Assembly (NCBI RefSeq): GCF_001435815.1
Contig: NZ_AZFV01000007.1
Coordinates: 50,481-114,480, forward strand
Reading direction: 5' to 3'
Length of the DNA: 64,000 nucleotides
Source of the DNA: Companilactobacillus nantensis DSM 16982
Lineage (GTDB): Bacteria > Bacillota > Bacilli > Lactobacillales > Lactobacillaceae
Numbering within the stretch: the first letter of the stretch is position 1; each line of letters begins with the position of its first letter. Shown piece after piece: positions 32,493-41,582 of this stretch. The notes beneath the pieces are model-generated. The model was given only the letters and a program-made list of their open reading frames with translations. It made no database searches and was not told the DNA's origin. Made by a program: the position numbers and the translations under genes.

Positions 32493-34955
32493 ATGGGAAT
32501 GAATAAAAATTTCAAGTTATTTTTAATTGGTATTTTTTCAATTTTTTTAACTTTAATTTGCTTTACACAAACTGCATCAGCTGCGTCTGTTACTATTGGA
32601 CCTTATGATTTTGACGACGGCATTACCAATTGGAGTCAATTTACTTCTAATCAAGTTGCCAATATCCCTATTGATGGCACCAATCTTCAATTGGGGTATG
32701 CTTTCGGTTTAGCTCAAGATACTAAAGGCAAAGTATCTACTGGTGGCGACGGTACTATTGCCTCCGATAGTATTTCCTCTGGTGACAGATCTCAATATTC
32801 TAAAGTCAATATTTTTCTAAATCAGAATGGCAACTATATCAGTTCGGTCTTTCAAGGTGGATATACTAGTACTGGAACTAATCGAGAAAATGTTTCTCCA
32901 TCTTCTCCGGACTTTATGATTGCCCCTAATGGACCATCATCATTACAAGGGATTACCTCATCAGCTTATAACATTTTGGGAAACCCTAGTGCTAATAATA
33001 ATGGTACCGGAAATACTGGTATGACATCCAAGAAATATTATGTTGGAACAGATGCCAACGGTCACCCAGCCTATAAAATAATGGGTCACTTTACTAGAAC
33101 TAATAATTCCGGATACAAAAATGGAACTTACGACATGGAAGTAGAAATTCTCTTGCGAGCTTCACCAACCAATTCAGCAATTGTTCAAAGAGAAATGTAC
33201 GTTAAAAATTTGTCTACTGATACCGCCGAATTCATAACACTTTACAGTGAAGATACTAAACTAGGTGACAGTAATGGTATCAACAACGATATGGTACCAG
33301 TTTACGATCTCGGAAATAAACAAGGAATTTATGTTCAAGATACATATTCAGGTAACAATTATCGTCTATTCGTAACTAATAATTTACCCGACGGATTTAA
33401 TAGTTACGTCGGACAAATCAAGTCTAGTAATTGGGCTACAGGATTCGCTAATAATTTAGTAACTGGTACTGGTGCTGAAGCTAATAATAATCCGAAAGGC
33501 ACGTTATTGACTGGATTTGGTGATACAGCCTATACCTTGAAATGGAATCCAACCACTCTAAAAACAAACGAAACAGCTCATTTTGGTTCAACCATGGGCG
33601 TCACTGCTAAGCCATACTCAATCATGACACCTGAAAAAACTTACACCAACGAAACTCGTTCTGATGGAACAAATATGGTTGGCGATACATTAAAATTCAA
33701 CTTAAAAATCACCAACAACGGTTATGGAGCTAAATGGAACTATAACAAACTAGTTGATAAATTACCTGCTGGCTTACAAGTTGACGCCTCATCAATGGCA
33801 ATCAGCAATAATGGCGGAACTTCACAACCACTTGATGAATCCGATTATGATGTAGCAACTAATACCATCACTGTTCCACCTGGGATATCGTTAACTGATG
33901 ATCAATACGCCACAATTACTTTTAAAGCAACAATAACCAAAGCTGCCTTAACGAGTTCTGGTGGCGAAAATACAATAACTAATACAGCTGATTTTAGTGG
34001 TATCGATGTTGGAAATAATGAAACTGTCCAGAAGACCTTCCCTGCTTCAGTTGATATTAAGGTTCAGCCAGCTAGACTTAACTATACTTTTACCAAACAA
34101 GTCAAAAAGCATGGTGACATAGCTTATTCACAAAGTGTTGATGCTAAAAAAGGTGCCGTTGTTGATTATCAAATTATCTATTCAATCGATTCTGGAAGTA
34201 CAGATAGTGTAAACGCCGGTGCAGTATTGGATGACGTTCTACCAGAAGGACTCAAACTCGATACATCTTCAATTAAAATTTGGGGACCTGGCGACGACGA
34301 CAATGGTGGTTATCATCAAGATCACATTAGTACTGGAGTTAATGCTATCGGTAAAGGACAACGTGTTAAAGTTGAATTCAGCGCTACCGTCACCGCTTCT
34401 TCGGTTGGAAAATTAACCAATACGGCAACGATGAGCAATGTTACTACGACTGGTAATCAAACTTTTGCCAAACAAACTTCTACTGCTGCTGATGTCAATG
34501 TTCAAAACGTTGATGCAATCACTCAAGTGCCAACTAATATCGACTTTGGATCAACTAATATGTACGGTCAAAATAAGACTTTGCACAATGTCAGCACTTT
34601 AGGTGAATTAGTTGTTTCCCATCCAAGCAATACGCCATACAATGTCACCGTTTCTTATGATAACGATAGTGCAGATTCACAGATGACTAACAGTAATGGC
34701 GATACACTGCCAACAGATGCCACAGGCTTAATTTTTATTAAACAAAGAACCGATAAAGATACTGATGTTGGTACATGGACGCCAATCACACCAACTGGTA
34801 CGTCAATTCAAAGCTCTAACTTTACGGATTACAGTACAGCGGTTAACTTAACAAATTATATCGGCGCAGGTAATTGGCAACTTAAGGTTTCTTCCAATAC
34901 CGTACCTGGTGCTTATAATGGAACTTTGACTTGGGGACTTACTGAATCAATTTAA
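32493..34955 (+). CDS. WxL-domain surface protein with DUF11-like repeats (first paralogue)
   Basis: An 820-residue exported protein. Signal peptide (1-31, ending ASAAS), a large N-terminal domain of about 350 residues that starts DFDDGITNWSQF and has no family I recognise, two isopeptide/DUF11-like beta domains (about 385-530 and 535-665, each with a DxLPxGLxxDxSS strand), and a C-terminal WxL domain (about 680-820) with WQLKV and LTWGLTES. WxL proteins attach non-covalently to peptidoglycan. There is no LPXTG signal and no DUF916 partner next to it. GAGGGG precedes the ATG. A paralogue follows directly. Confidence 0.83.
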   Translation: MGMNKNFKLFLIGIFSIFLTLICFTQTASAASVTIGPYDFDDGITNWSQFTSNQVANIPIDGTNLQLGYAFGLAQDTKGKVSTGGDGTIASDSISSGDRSQYSKVNIFLNQNGNYISSVFQGGYTSTGTNRENVSPSSPDFMIAPNGPSSLQGITSSAYNILGNPSANNNGTGNTGMTSKKYYVGTDANGHPAYKIMGHFTRTNNSGYKNGTYDMEVEILLRASPTNSAIVQREMYVKNLSTDTAEFITLYSEDTKLGDSNGINNDMVPVYDLGNKQGIYVQDTYSGNNYRLFVTNNLPDGFNSYVGQIKSSNWATGFANNLVTGTGAEANNNPKGTLLTGFGDTAYTLKWNPTTLKTNETAHFGSTMGVTAKPYSIMTPEKTYTNETRSDGTNMVGDTLKFNLKITNNGYGAKWNYNKLVDKLPAGLQVDASSMAISNNGGTSQPLDESDYDVATNTITVPPGISLTDDQYATITFKATITKAALTSSGGENTITNTADFSGIDVGNNETVQKTFPASVDIKVQPARLNYTFTKQVKKHGDIAYSQSVDAKKGAVVDYQIIYSIDSGSTDSVNAGAVLDDVLPEGLKLDTSSIKIWGPGDDDNGGYHQDHISTGVNAIGKGQRVKVEFSATVTASSVGKLTNTATMSNVTTTGNQTFAKQTSTAADVNVQNVDAITQVPTNIDFGSTNMYGQNKTLHNVSTLGELVVSHPSNTPYNVTVSYDNDSADSQMTNSNGDTLPTDATGLIFIKQRTDKDTDVGTWTPITPTGTSIQSSNFTDYSTAVNLTNYIGAGNWQLKVSSNTVPGAYNGTLTWGLTESI

Positions 34956-35261
34956 ATATATTTTCATGTTAAAAAGGTCGTTCACACTTTGTTGTGTGAA
35001 CGGCTTTTTGTTTAAGCAATTGTTATTTTATTCACTAATTAAATCATTAAAAATATCAAAATTGAATTATTAATTAAAACTGAAATTTATTTAAAAAAAC
35101 TCAATTAATCACTGGATAATCATTGTTATAATGCTTTATCATGGTTTTATTGATGTTGCATGTTCTGAAAATTTCATAAAAAGTAACATTACTCATAGCA
35201 ATTATACAGTCACATTTTCATTAATAATCAATCTTAAAAACGATTCAAAGGGAGATTACAA
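34956..35261. other. Region between the two WxL genes
   Basis: Contains a strong terminator (GGTCGTTCACAC...GTGTGAACGGCTTTTT at 34971-35009) followed by 250 bp of AT-rich sequence that must hold a separate promoter for the second paralogue. The two genes are therefore separate transcripts. Confidence 0.7.
34971..35009 (+). terminator. Terminator of the first WxL gene
   Basis: GTCGTTCACAC TTTGTT GTGTGAACGGC stem with A-run before and T-run after. Confidence 0.9.
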
Positions 35262-37730
35262 TTGAAATTCAAAGTTACCTCAATATTATTTATTATTAGT
35301 TTTTTTACCGCATTATTATCGTTTATTTGTTTTACAGATACCATTACCGCAGCTATCGGACGTTATGACTTCGATGATGGTATCTCCACTTGGTATTATC
35401 CCAGTAATATTATAAATCATGTCGGCGAACTTCCCATTAAGGAAAATCTTAAACTTGGATATGCATTTGGATTGGCACAGGACACTTCTGGAAAAGTTAC
35501 TACCGGTGGTGATGATACTATTGAAAAAAATTCAATTTCATCAGGTGATCTTTCTAGTTACTCCAAAATGAATGTTTTTCTTAATGATAATAACAACTAT
35601 ATAAGTGCAATATTTCAGAATGGATATTTTGGTGCCGGTAACAAAGAAGGTGTTTCACAAACTTCACCAGACTTTATGATTGCCCCAAGTACTTCTAATA
35701 CTTTCAAAGGGATTACCTCATCTGCATTTAGCATCCTAGGTAATCCAGAATCAATAAATGGTACCGGTAATACTGGTTTATCTTCAAAGAAATTCTTTAT
35801 GGGTAAAGACAAAAAAGGTAATCCAGCATATAAAATCATGGGTTATTTTAATCGTAAAAATAATTCTGGATTCAAAAATGGAGACTACAACTTTGAAGTC
35901 GAATTATTACTTCGGGCCTCACCAAAATATTCAGCCATGGTTCAAAGAGAGCTCTATGTTAAAAACCTAGACAATAAACCTGCTGAATTTGTCACATTAT
36001 TTGGTGAAGATACTAAAATCGGCGAAAGTACGTATGGGAATGATTCAGTAGTCGTCAAAGATTTAGGAAACAAAGAAGGCATTTATATTGAGGACCTTAA
36101 TAATGACAAATATTACCGACTTATGGTAACTAATCAAACAGTTGATGGATTCGACAGTTACAACGGACAAGCTCGTGTATCAAATTGGGCTTCTGGTTTA
36201 ACTAATGGTTTAGTAACAGGTTCAGGTGCCGAAATTCACAATAATTCTAAAGGTACTCCACTAACTGGGGCAGTCGATTCAGCCTACATTCTAAAATGGA
36301 ATTCTAAAACTCTTGCCCCCAATAAAATTGCCCATTTTTCATCAGCAATAGGAGTTAATAAAAAAAGTTATTCAATTCCTACACCATCAAAAACCTATAT
36401 TAATGAAACAAGACAAGATGGTACTAATAGGATTGGTGACAAATTAAAATTCACCCTTCAATTAACTAACAACGGGTATGATTCTCGATGGAACGCTCAG
36501 GAAATAATTGATCATATTCCAGAAGGACTAGAAATAGATTCAAGCTCTATCACCCAATCATCAGATTCATTCTTAAATTCACAATCATCACCAACAGACT
36601 ATGATCCAACTACAAGAACCTTAACCGTGCCTACACCATATAAATTAACCGATGGAAAATCAGAGACAGTCACATTTGAAGCAACACTGACATCTGATGC
36701 ACTTCAAAACTTAGATCTCGATTCCAATTTCACTAATACTGCTTATTTTTTAGGATCTGACGCGGAAGTTTCATCTAATATGACCGATACCTTTCAAGCT
36801 TCGACAAGTTTTCCAGTTTCAACATCAGGTTTTAAATACACCTTCCAAACAAAAATTAAAAACATAACCAACCATGAAGATTATCGAGAATCTACAAATG
36901 CAAAAATTGGTGATCGAATCGGCTATCAAACTATATATAGAGTAGAACCCGATAGCCGTTTTGATTTAGTCACAGCCGACAATTTGGATGATAAGCTACC
37001 TGATGGACTGCTTCTAGACCCAAAAAGTATCAAAACCCAAGGCGTTAATGGAAAATGGTATGTCCAAGACTGGGGAATCCATACAGGTACAGTAAATACG
37101 ATTAAACCTGGCCAACAAATAACAACTCAGTTCGAAGTAAATGTTTCTTCTTCGGCCATAGGCACACTCGCCAATAACGCATTCATTACAAACGTAGAAA
37201 CCAACGAACCTTTTGATAGTAATAAAAAAAATACTACTTACGCTGAACAAGTTGCCAAGGCCGCAATCCTTAATATTCGAAATATGAATGGATTCATAAG
37301 TACACCTAAAAATATTGATTTTGGTTCCACACATATGTATGGAAATCCAATCACTCTCAACAACATCTATACTGACGGTAATTTAATTGTGTCACACCCA
37401 GATAATAGCAATTTTAAAGTTAACGTTTTCTATGATAACGATAATCAACATAACCATATGGTCAATTCAAATGGTGCAACAATTCCAACTAATGACTCCA
37501 ATTTACTTTTTATTAAACAAAGAAATAACTCCTTTGAAGACATTGGAACTTGGCAACCAATTCTGCCTGGTGGAACACCCATACAAACAGCTTCCTTCAA
37601 GGGAAACCAACAATCATTGAATCTAACTAAATACGTTGGAATAAATGATTGGAGAATAAAGTTAGCCGCAAATACCCCATCAGGACTTTACAAGGGAACC
37701 TTAACTTGGGGATTAACTGAATCAGTCTAA
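35262..37730 (+). CDS. WxL-domain surface protein with DUF11-like repeats (second paralogue)
   Basis: An 822-residue paralogue with the same order of domains: signal peptide (ending ITAA), N-terminal domain beginning YDFDDGISTWYY, two DUF11-like domains (DHIPEGLEIDSSS and DKLPDGLLLDPKS), and a WxL domain with WRIKL and LTWGLTESV. The block LGYAFGLAQDT(K/S)GKV(S/T)TGGD is nearly identical in both. The start is TTG, with GGGAG upstream. It arose by tandem duplication and has since diverged substantially. Confidence 0.83.
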   Translation: MKFKVTSILFIISFFTALLSFICFTDTITAAIGRYDFDDGISTWYYPSNIINHVGELPIKENLKLGYAFGLAQDTSGKVTTGGDDTIEKNSISSGDLSSYSKMNVFLNDNNNYISAIFQNGYFGAGNKEGVSQTSPDFMIAPSTSNTFKGITSSAFSILGNPESINGTGNTGLSSKKFFMGKDKKGNPAYKIMGYFNRKNNSGFKNGDYNFEVELLLRASPKYSAMVQRELYVKNLDNKPAEFVTLFGEDTKIGESTYGNDSVVVKDLGNKEGIYIEDLNNDKYYRLMVTNQTVDGFDSYNGQARVSNWASGLTNGLVTGSGAEIHNNSKGTPLTGAVDSAYILKWNSKTLAPNKIAHFSSAIGVNKKSYSIPTPSKTYINETRQDGTNRIGDKLKFTLQLTNNGYDSRWNAQEIIDHIPEGLEIDSSSITQSSDSFLNSQSSPTDYDPTTRTLTVPTPYKLTDGKSETVTFEATLTSDALQNLDLDSNFTNTAYFLGSDAEVSSNMTDTFQASTSFPVSTSGFKYTFQTKIKNITNHEDYRESTNAKIGDRIGYQTIYRVEPDSRFDLVTADNLDDKLPDGLLLDPKSIKTQGVNGKWYVQDWGIHTGTVNTIKPGQQITTQFEVNVSSSAIGTLANNAFITNVETNEPFDSNKKNTTYAEQVAKAAILNIRNMNGFISTPKNIDFGSTHMYGNPITLNNIYTDGNLIVSHPDNSNFKVNVFYDNDNQHNHMVNSNGATIPTNDSNLLFIKQRNNSFEDIGTWQPILPGGTPIQTASFKGNQQSLNLTKYVGINDWRIKLAANTPSGLYKGTLTWGLTESV

Positions 37731-37849
37731 TTAATCTTGCACTATTATCTCTTTATAAATTCGTAATAAAAATTAAGTTTCCTTAATAAAAGTAATCAAA
37801 ACAAAACAATTTGGTATTCTTAACTCGTAGGAATCAGTTGTTTTTATTA

Positions 37850-37883
37850 AAAAAAGTCGTTCACAAATTGTGAGCGACTTTTT
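37850..37883. terminator. Bidirectional terminator after the second WxL gene
   Basis: AAAGTCGTTCACA AATT GTGAGCGACTTT with A-run and T-run flanks. It is similar in stem sequence to the terminator of the first WxL gene, so it was probably duplicated with it. Confidence 0.9.
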
Positions 37884-37891
37884 CTTTTGAC

Positions 37892-38530
37892 TTAAATGGC
37901 CTTTGACAAGACCCAATCTTTAACATCCCCGTGGCTCAAGTTAACTTTCTTAACTGAACGAACGGCGAAATTATTCTTCTTATAAAATGTTACGTTCTTT
38001 TTCGTATTAGTTTCCAAAATAATATTCCGGTAACCAATCTTCTTAACGTAAGGACTAATGTGATTGTTCAACATCTTGCTACCGATACCTTGACCACGCA
38101 AGGATTTATCCACAGCTAAGTATTCAACAACACACTTTTTCTTACCTTTGACTTTATCGAAAAGATCTTCGAACTTAAAGATATCGAATGCATTGAAACC
38201 ATTGAATCCACTCTTTAAGATTTCAGGCAACAACTTCAAACCATCCATTGTTAGATAGTCCCAATTGCTGATCTGTCTTCCTTGATTAAATTCAATTAGC
38301 GCAACTGCTCTAGGCGTTCCCTTTCCGTCAGCTCCAACATAAACCAAACCTTTTTTCATAAATACATTAACTTCGAGTGCAAAATATTTTCGCATCAACT
38401 TGTCGAATTTAGCACTAGAGCGAAATTCTTGTTGGAACATGTTCTTCGTCGTTATGTATTCCTTAAATGATTCTGTAAGTAAATTTATTATCTGGGGTTT
38501 ATCACTGTTCAACCCGCTTCGAAAATCCAA
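37892..38530 (-). CDS. GNAT-family N-acetyltransferase
   Basis: A 212-residue acetyltransferase. The acetyl-CoA-binding motif A is VEYLAVDKSLRGQGIGSKML (around residues 135-155, RGQGIG pyrophosphate loop), followed by the motif B region NIILETNTKKNVTFYKKNNF. Substrate unknown. The start is TTG, 8 nt after GGAGG. Single gene. Confidence 0.87.
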   Translation of the reverse strand: MDFRSGLNSDKPQIINLLTESFKEYITTKNMFQQEFRSSAKFDKLMRKYFALEVNVFMKKGLVYVGADGKGTPRAVALIEFNQGRQISNWDYLTMDGLKLLPEILKSGFNGFNAFDIFKFEDLFDKVKGKKKCVVEYLAVDKSLRGQGIGSKMLNNHISPYVKKIGYRNIILETNTKKNVTFYKKNNFAVRSVKKVNLSHGDVKDWVLSKAI

Positions 38531-38674
38531 AAATATGACCTCCTTTAAACAGCCATGTACCTATAATAAGCACTTAAATACAAAATGTCCATTAATCGAG
38601 CCATTTAAAATAATTTTATGTGCCAAAAGTCATTTTTGTTATATATTTTTAACAAAAAAGTTTAGGTAAATTAT

Positions 38675-38810
38675 TAGACATTAATATAAATCCATAGTAT
38701 GCTAATCAGTAATGTGAGATTTCCAGTTCAAGCCGATACCTAGGTCCAACTTAGGGTATCGGTTTTCTTATAATCAACTACTATCAGCAGATGGTAGTTT
38801 TTTTGAACTG
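38675..38810 (+). promoter_or_regulatory. Structured leader with promoter and terminator before the MFS efflux gene
   Basis: Promoter TAGACA, 17 bp, TATGCT (38675-38703). The leader then holds hairpin 1 (CCGATACC/GGTATCGG, 38733-38762) and hairpin 2 (ACTACTATC/GATGGTAGT, 38777-38798) followed by seven T, a clear intrinsic terminator 30 nt before the ATG. CAGTTCAA (38724-38731) can pair exactly with TTGAACTG (38803-38810), enclosing both hairpins in a three-way junction. The layout indicates control by attenuation or a ligand-binding RNA; I do not recognise a known class. Confidence 0.6.
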
Positions 38811-38837
38811 TACAAATATTTACGAGGAGGGGAATAT

Positions 38838-40019
38838 ATGGGAAAAAACAAAAAATCGATTTATATTCTAGTATTTAGTAACTTTTTAATCTGTTTAGGA
38901 ATTGGTTTGGTCATACCGGTCACACCATTCATCAAGAATGAATATCACTTCACAACATCCCAAATGGGTGTCATGACTTCACTCTTTGCTTTTGCACAAT
39001 TTGTCGCATCACCTATCGTTGGTAAGATGTCTGATAAAATTGGTCGTAAACCCGTTATTGTTTTCGGACTTTTCACTTATATGATTTCGGAATTCATCTT
39101 TGCGGTCGCTACGACATTACCTATCTTTAACCTTTCTCGTATCATTGGTGGTTTATCGGCTGCCATGGTAATCCCAACCTCAATGGCGTTAGGGTCTGAT
39201 CTAACAACTTTGAAGGATCGTGCGAAAGTTATTGGTTGGCTATCTGCTGCCTTTAGTGGTGGATTAATCTTAGGACCAGGACTTGGTGGTATTTTAGCTG
39301 GTATCAGTTATAAGACACCTTTCTGGGTTGCTGGTGTGTTAAGTATTACCAGTGCTATCTTCACTCAAATCTTCTTGAAAGAAAACAAAGATGTTATCGA
39401 ACTTGAGGAAAAAGAAGCTGAGGAAAAAGCCAAAGAACAAGGTTCAATTCGTTCAATTTTAACCTTACCAATGGTGATGTTGTTCGGAATGATCTTAGTG
39501 TCATCTTTTGGATTACAAGGATTCGAAAGTATCTATAGTATTTACGTTAACCAAGTCTTCAACTTTGGTTTGAGTACGATTGCATTAGTTTTGACATTAA
39601 ACGGAATTATTTCTTTAATCTTACAAGTGGCAGCGTTCAACTGGATCATTAGTAAAATTGGGGAAATGCGTTTGATCAGTATTGCTTTCCTACTCAGTGC
39701 TGTCTGTGTTTTCTGGATTACCCAAGCACATACACACATCGAAGTTATCGTTGCAACGTTAGTTATCTTCTCATCATTTGATTTGTTGAGACCTGCGATT
39801 ACAACATTATTGACAAAATCAAGTCGTTCCAATCAAGGCTTGATCAATGGTATGAACATGTCATTGACCAGTGTCGGTAATGTTATCGGACCTTTGATGT
39901 CCGGTGCCTTGATGGATTGGAATACACATTATCCTTACTTGGTTGTTACAGTTATTTTAGCGTTATCATATTTATTAACATTCGTTGTTCGGAAACATCC
40001 GATTGTTCAAGCAGAATAA
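38838..40019 (+). CDS. MFS multidrug efflux transporter (DHA1 family)
   Basis: A 393-residue 12-helix transporter: IGLVIPVTPFIKNEYHFT at the N-terminus, motif A GKMSDKIGRKP, motif B region NLSRIIGGLSAAM, motif C GWLSAAFSGGLILGPGLGG (antiporter motif). It resembles NorA/Bmr/TetA-type drug-proton antiporters. GAGGAGGGG stands 8 nt before the ATG. The gene is preceded by a long leader with a terminator, so its expression is probably conditional (see that entry). Confidence 0.9.
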   Translation: MGKNKKSIYILVFSNFLICLGIGLVIPVTPFIKNEYHFTTSQMGVMTSLFAFAQFVASPIVGKMSDKIGRKPVIVFGLFTYMISEFIFAVATTLPIFNLSRIIGGLSAAMVIPTSMALGSDLTTLKDRAKVIGWLSAAFSGGLILGPGLGGILAGISYKTPFWVAGVLSITSAIFTQIFLKENKDVIELEEKEAEEKAKEQGSIRSILTLPMVMLFGMILVSSFGLQGFESIYSIYVNQVFNFGLSTIALVLTLNGIISLILQVAAFNWIISKIGEMRLISIAFLLSAVCVFWITQAHTHIEVIVATLVIFSSFDLLRPAITTLLTKSSRSNQGLINGMNMSLTSVGNVIGPLMSGALMDWNTHYPYLVVTVILALSYLLTFVVRKHPIVQAE

Positions 40020-40022
40020 AAC

Positions 40023-40059
40023 TAAAGCCAGAAAACATTTTGAGTTTTCTGGCTTTTTA
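40023..40059. terminator. Bidirectional terminator after the MFS efflux gene
   Basis: AAAGCCAGAAAAC ATTTTGA GTTTTCTGGCTTT with A-run and T-run flanks between convergent genes. Confidence 0.92.
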
Positions 40060-40263
40060 TTTGTGACTTTTTATAAAATATAGCGTAATAAACTGACACA
40101 CCCATATGAATAAATAAAATCCAAACAACACTGCCAACGAAACCAACTTAACTTGCGGCGTTTGAACAGCTCCAGCACCATCGACGTTTCGTACCATTAT
40201 AAAGACAGCGCCGATAAGAAACATTATCAGCCAAAATATATTAAGTCCATGCCAAACCTTCAT
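40057..40263 (-). CDS. DUF3923-like small membrane protein
   Basis: A 68-residue protein with two transmembrane helices separated by VRNVDGAGAVQTPQVKL, the pattern of DUF3923 proteins (R.VDGAG..QTP..K). Function unknown. It lies 4 nt downstream of a GNAT gene and forms an operon with it. Confidence 0.7.
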   Translation of the reverse strand: MKVWHGLNIFWLIMFLIGAVFIMVRNVDGAGAVQTPQVKLVSLAVLFGFYLFIWVCQFITLYFIKSHK

Positions 40264-40267
40264 CTAG

Positions 40268-40699
40268 TTACTCCTTAGTCCAAATCATTTGAAATTCTTT
40301 TTCATCATTATCTTTATCAACATCCTCAAATGCAATCTTAAAATTGTTCTTTTGATAAAATTTTAACGCACCAGTATTTTTAGCATAAACATCTAAGGTT
40401 AATTTAGCATAACGTTGCTTCAAATAATCTAACAACTTTTTGCCTATTCCTTGACCGCGGACAGACTTATTAACAAAAATTCCTGCAATATAATCATCTT
40501 TCAAGCCAGCAAATCCTTGAATACCATGTTCTTCATAAACATAAATATCTGCCTGCTTAAATTGTTCCTTAACATCATCTAAATAGTTCAACCAATAGTT
40601 TTTATCCACAAAATCATGTGCTTCTAAATTTCCATGGAGCCAAATTTCACCTACTACATTAATTTCATCTTGTCTCATCTTTCGAATCATGTTTGCCAT
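40268..40699 (-). CDS. GNAT-family N-acetyltransferase
   Basis: A 143-residue acetyltransferase with motif A DDYIAGIFVNKSVRGQGIGKKLLDYL and motif B YAKNTGALKFYQKNNFKI. Similar in type to small-molecule or RimI-like acetyltransferases; the substrate is unknown. AAGGAT precedes the ATG. Divergent from the SMR exporter gene across a leader RNA. Confidence 0.87.
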   Translation of the reverse strand: MANMIRKMRQDEINVVGEIWLHGNLEAHDFVDKNYWLNYLDDVKEQFKQADIYVYEEHGIQGFAGLKDDYIAGIFVNKSVRGQGIGKKLLDYLKQRYAKLTLDVYAKNTGALKFYQKNNFKIAFEDVDKDNDEKEFQMIWTKE

Positions 40700-40737
40700 C
40701 CATCCTTATTTTTGCTAAAATAGCCTGAAATCATTAA

Positions 40738-40820
40738 ACACCGCCGGGTGTCACTTAAAAAAGTATTCTTACCAATTCCATTAGGCCAAAGAAGGAATTG
40801 ATAGGGGTACTTATTTTTTT
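40738..40820 (+). promoter_or_regulatory. Guanidine-IV-like riboswitch candidate upstream of the SMR gene
   Basis: A short hairpin ACACC GCCG GGTGT (40738-40751) is followed by a 19-bp terminator stem (AAGTATTCTTACCAATTCC with GGAATTGATAGGGGTACTT, G-T pairs included) and a T-run. GCC in the first loop can pair with GGC in the terminator loop (TTAGGCCAAA). This two-hairpin loop-loop layout in front of a guanidinium exporter-type gene is what is described for guanidine-IV (mepA-motif) riboswitches. The assignment is from memory of the layout, not from a covariance search. Confidence 0.55.
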
Positions 40821-40834
40821 TGGAGGAAAATATT

Positions 40835-41155
40835 ATGAATTGGATCTATTTAATCACAGCTGGACTTTTTGAAGTCGTCTGGGCCACAACTATGAAACTT
40901 AGTCACGGTTTCACAAAATTAAACTACACCATTATGACGATTGTTGGACTAGCTTTAAGTATGGGACTGCTCGCTTTAGCTATTAAAAAAATGCCAATGA
41001 GCTTGGCTTACCCCATTTGGACTGGCGTTGGTGCCGTCGGCTCAATCATCGTCGGTGTTGTTCTCTTTGGCGATAAACTATCACCACTAACTTGGGTTTT
41101 CGTCGTCTTATTACTAGTTAGCATCGTTGGTATTAAATTTACTTCTGGTAGTTAA
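40835..41155 (+). CDS. SMR-family exporter, SugE/Gdx-like
   Basis: A 106-residue four-helix small multidrug resistance protein. The N-terminal Glu motif WIYLITAGLFEVVWATTMKLSHGF (catalytic Glu in AGLFEVVWA) and GxGxxxxxxxGxxxFGD (GVGAVGSIIVGVVLFGDKLS) match the SugE/Gdx subgroup, which exports guanidinium. Start is the ATG after TGGAGGA; a TTG on the ribosome site is rejected. Regulation by a guanidine-sensing leader is consistent with this function. Confidence 0.88.
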   Translation: MNWIYLITAGLFEVVWATTMKLSHGFTKLNYTIMTIVGLALSMGLLALAIKKMPMSLAYPIWTGVGAVGSIIVGVVLFGDKLSPLTWVFVVLLLVSIVGIKFTSGS

Positions 41156-41242
41156 ATTAATTCTATCATTTTTCAGCCTTAACTAATGACATCGGTTACA
41201 TTTTAGCTTATGCTTTAAGCAAAGTCGAAAGGATGCGATATT

Positions 41243-41491
41243 ATGTTGACACCTGAGGAACTACATCAAGAAATGACAGAAAATAAAGAATTTAATATGG
41301 AAATGCTGCACGAAAATCCATGGTTGATTCCAGCTACCATTGCTTTAACAACCCTACCAGTTGCAGTTTGCATTCATGGATTTTGGAAGAATCGCCAGCT
41401 TCAAAAGAAACTTAAAATTGAACGCGAAAAAACTAAGCAATTAGCATTAGGCCATCACCTAGAAAAAACCCGCCGGTCATTTAAATTTTAA
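41243..41491 (+). CDS. Hypothetical single-helix membrane protein, 82 residues
   Basis: A short protein with an acidic N-terminus (LTPEELHQEMTENKEF), one transmembrane helix (about 27-47) and a strongly basic C-terminus (KKLKIEREKTKQ..KTRRSFKF). AAAGGATG precedes the ATG and a terminator follows, which supports it as a gene. No family recognised. Confidence 0.6.
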   Translation: MLTPEELHQEMTENKEFNMEMLHENPWLIPATIALTTLPVAVCIHGFWKNRQLQKKLKIEREKTKQLALGHHLEKTRRSFKF

Positions 41492-41501
41492 TAACTAATC
41501 C

Positions 41502-41540
41502 TAAAAACGTTACCTATAACTTGCGGTAACGCTTTTTTTA
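41502..41540 (+). terminator. Terminator after the 82-residue protein gene
   Basis: ACGTTACC...GGTAACGC stem followed by seven T. Confidence 0.85.
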
Positions 41541-41582
41541 TGAGTAAAATATGGTTAACAATATCGCTTCAGAGGGGAAAAT

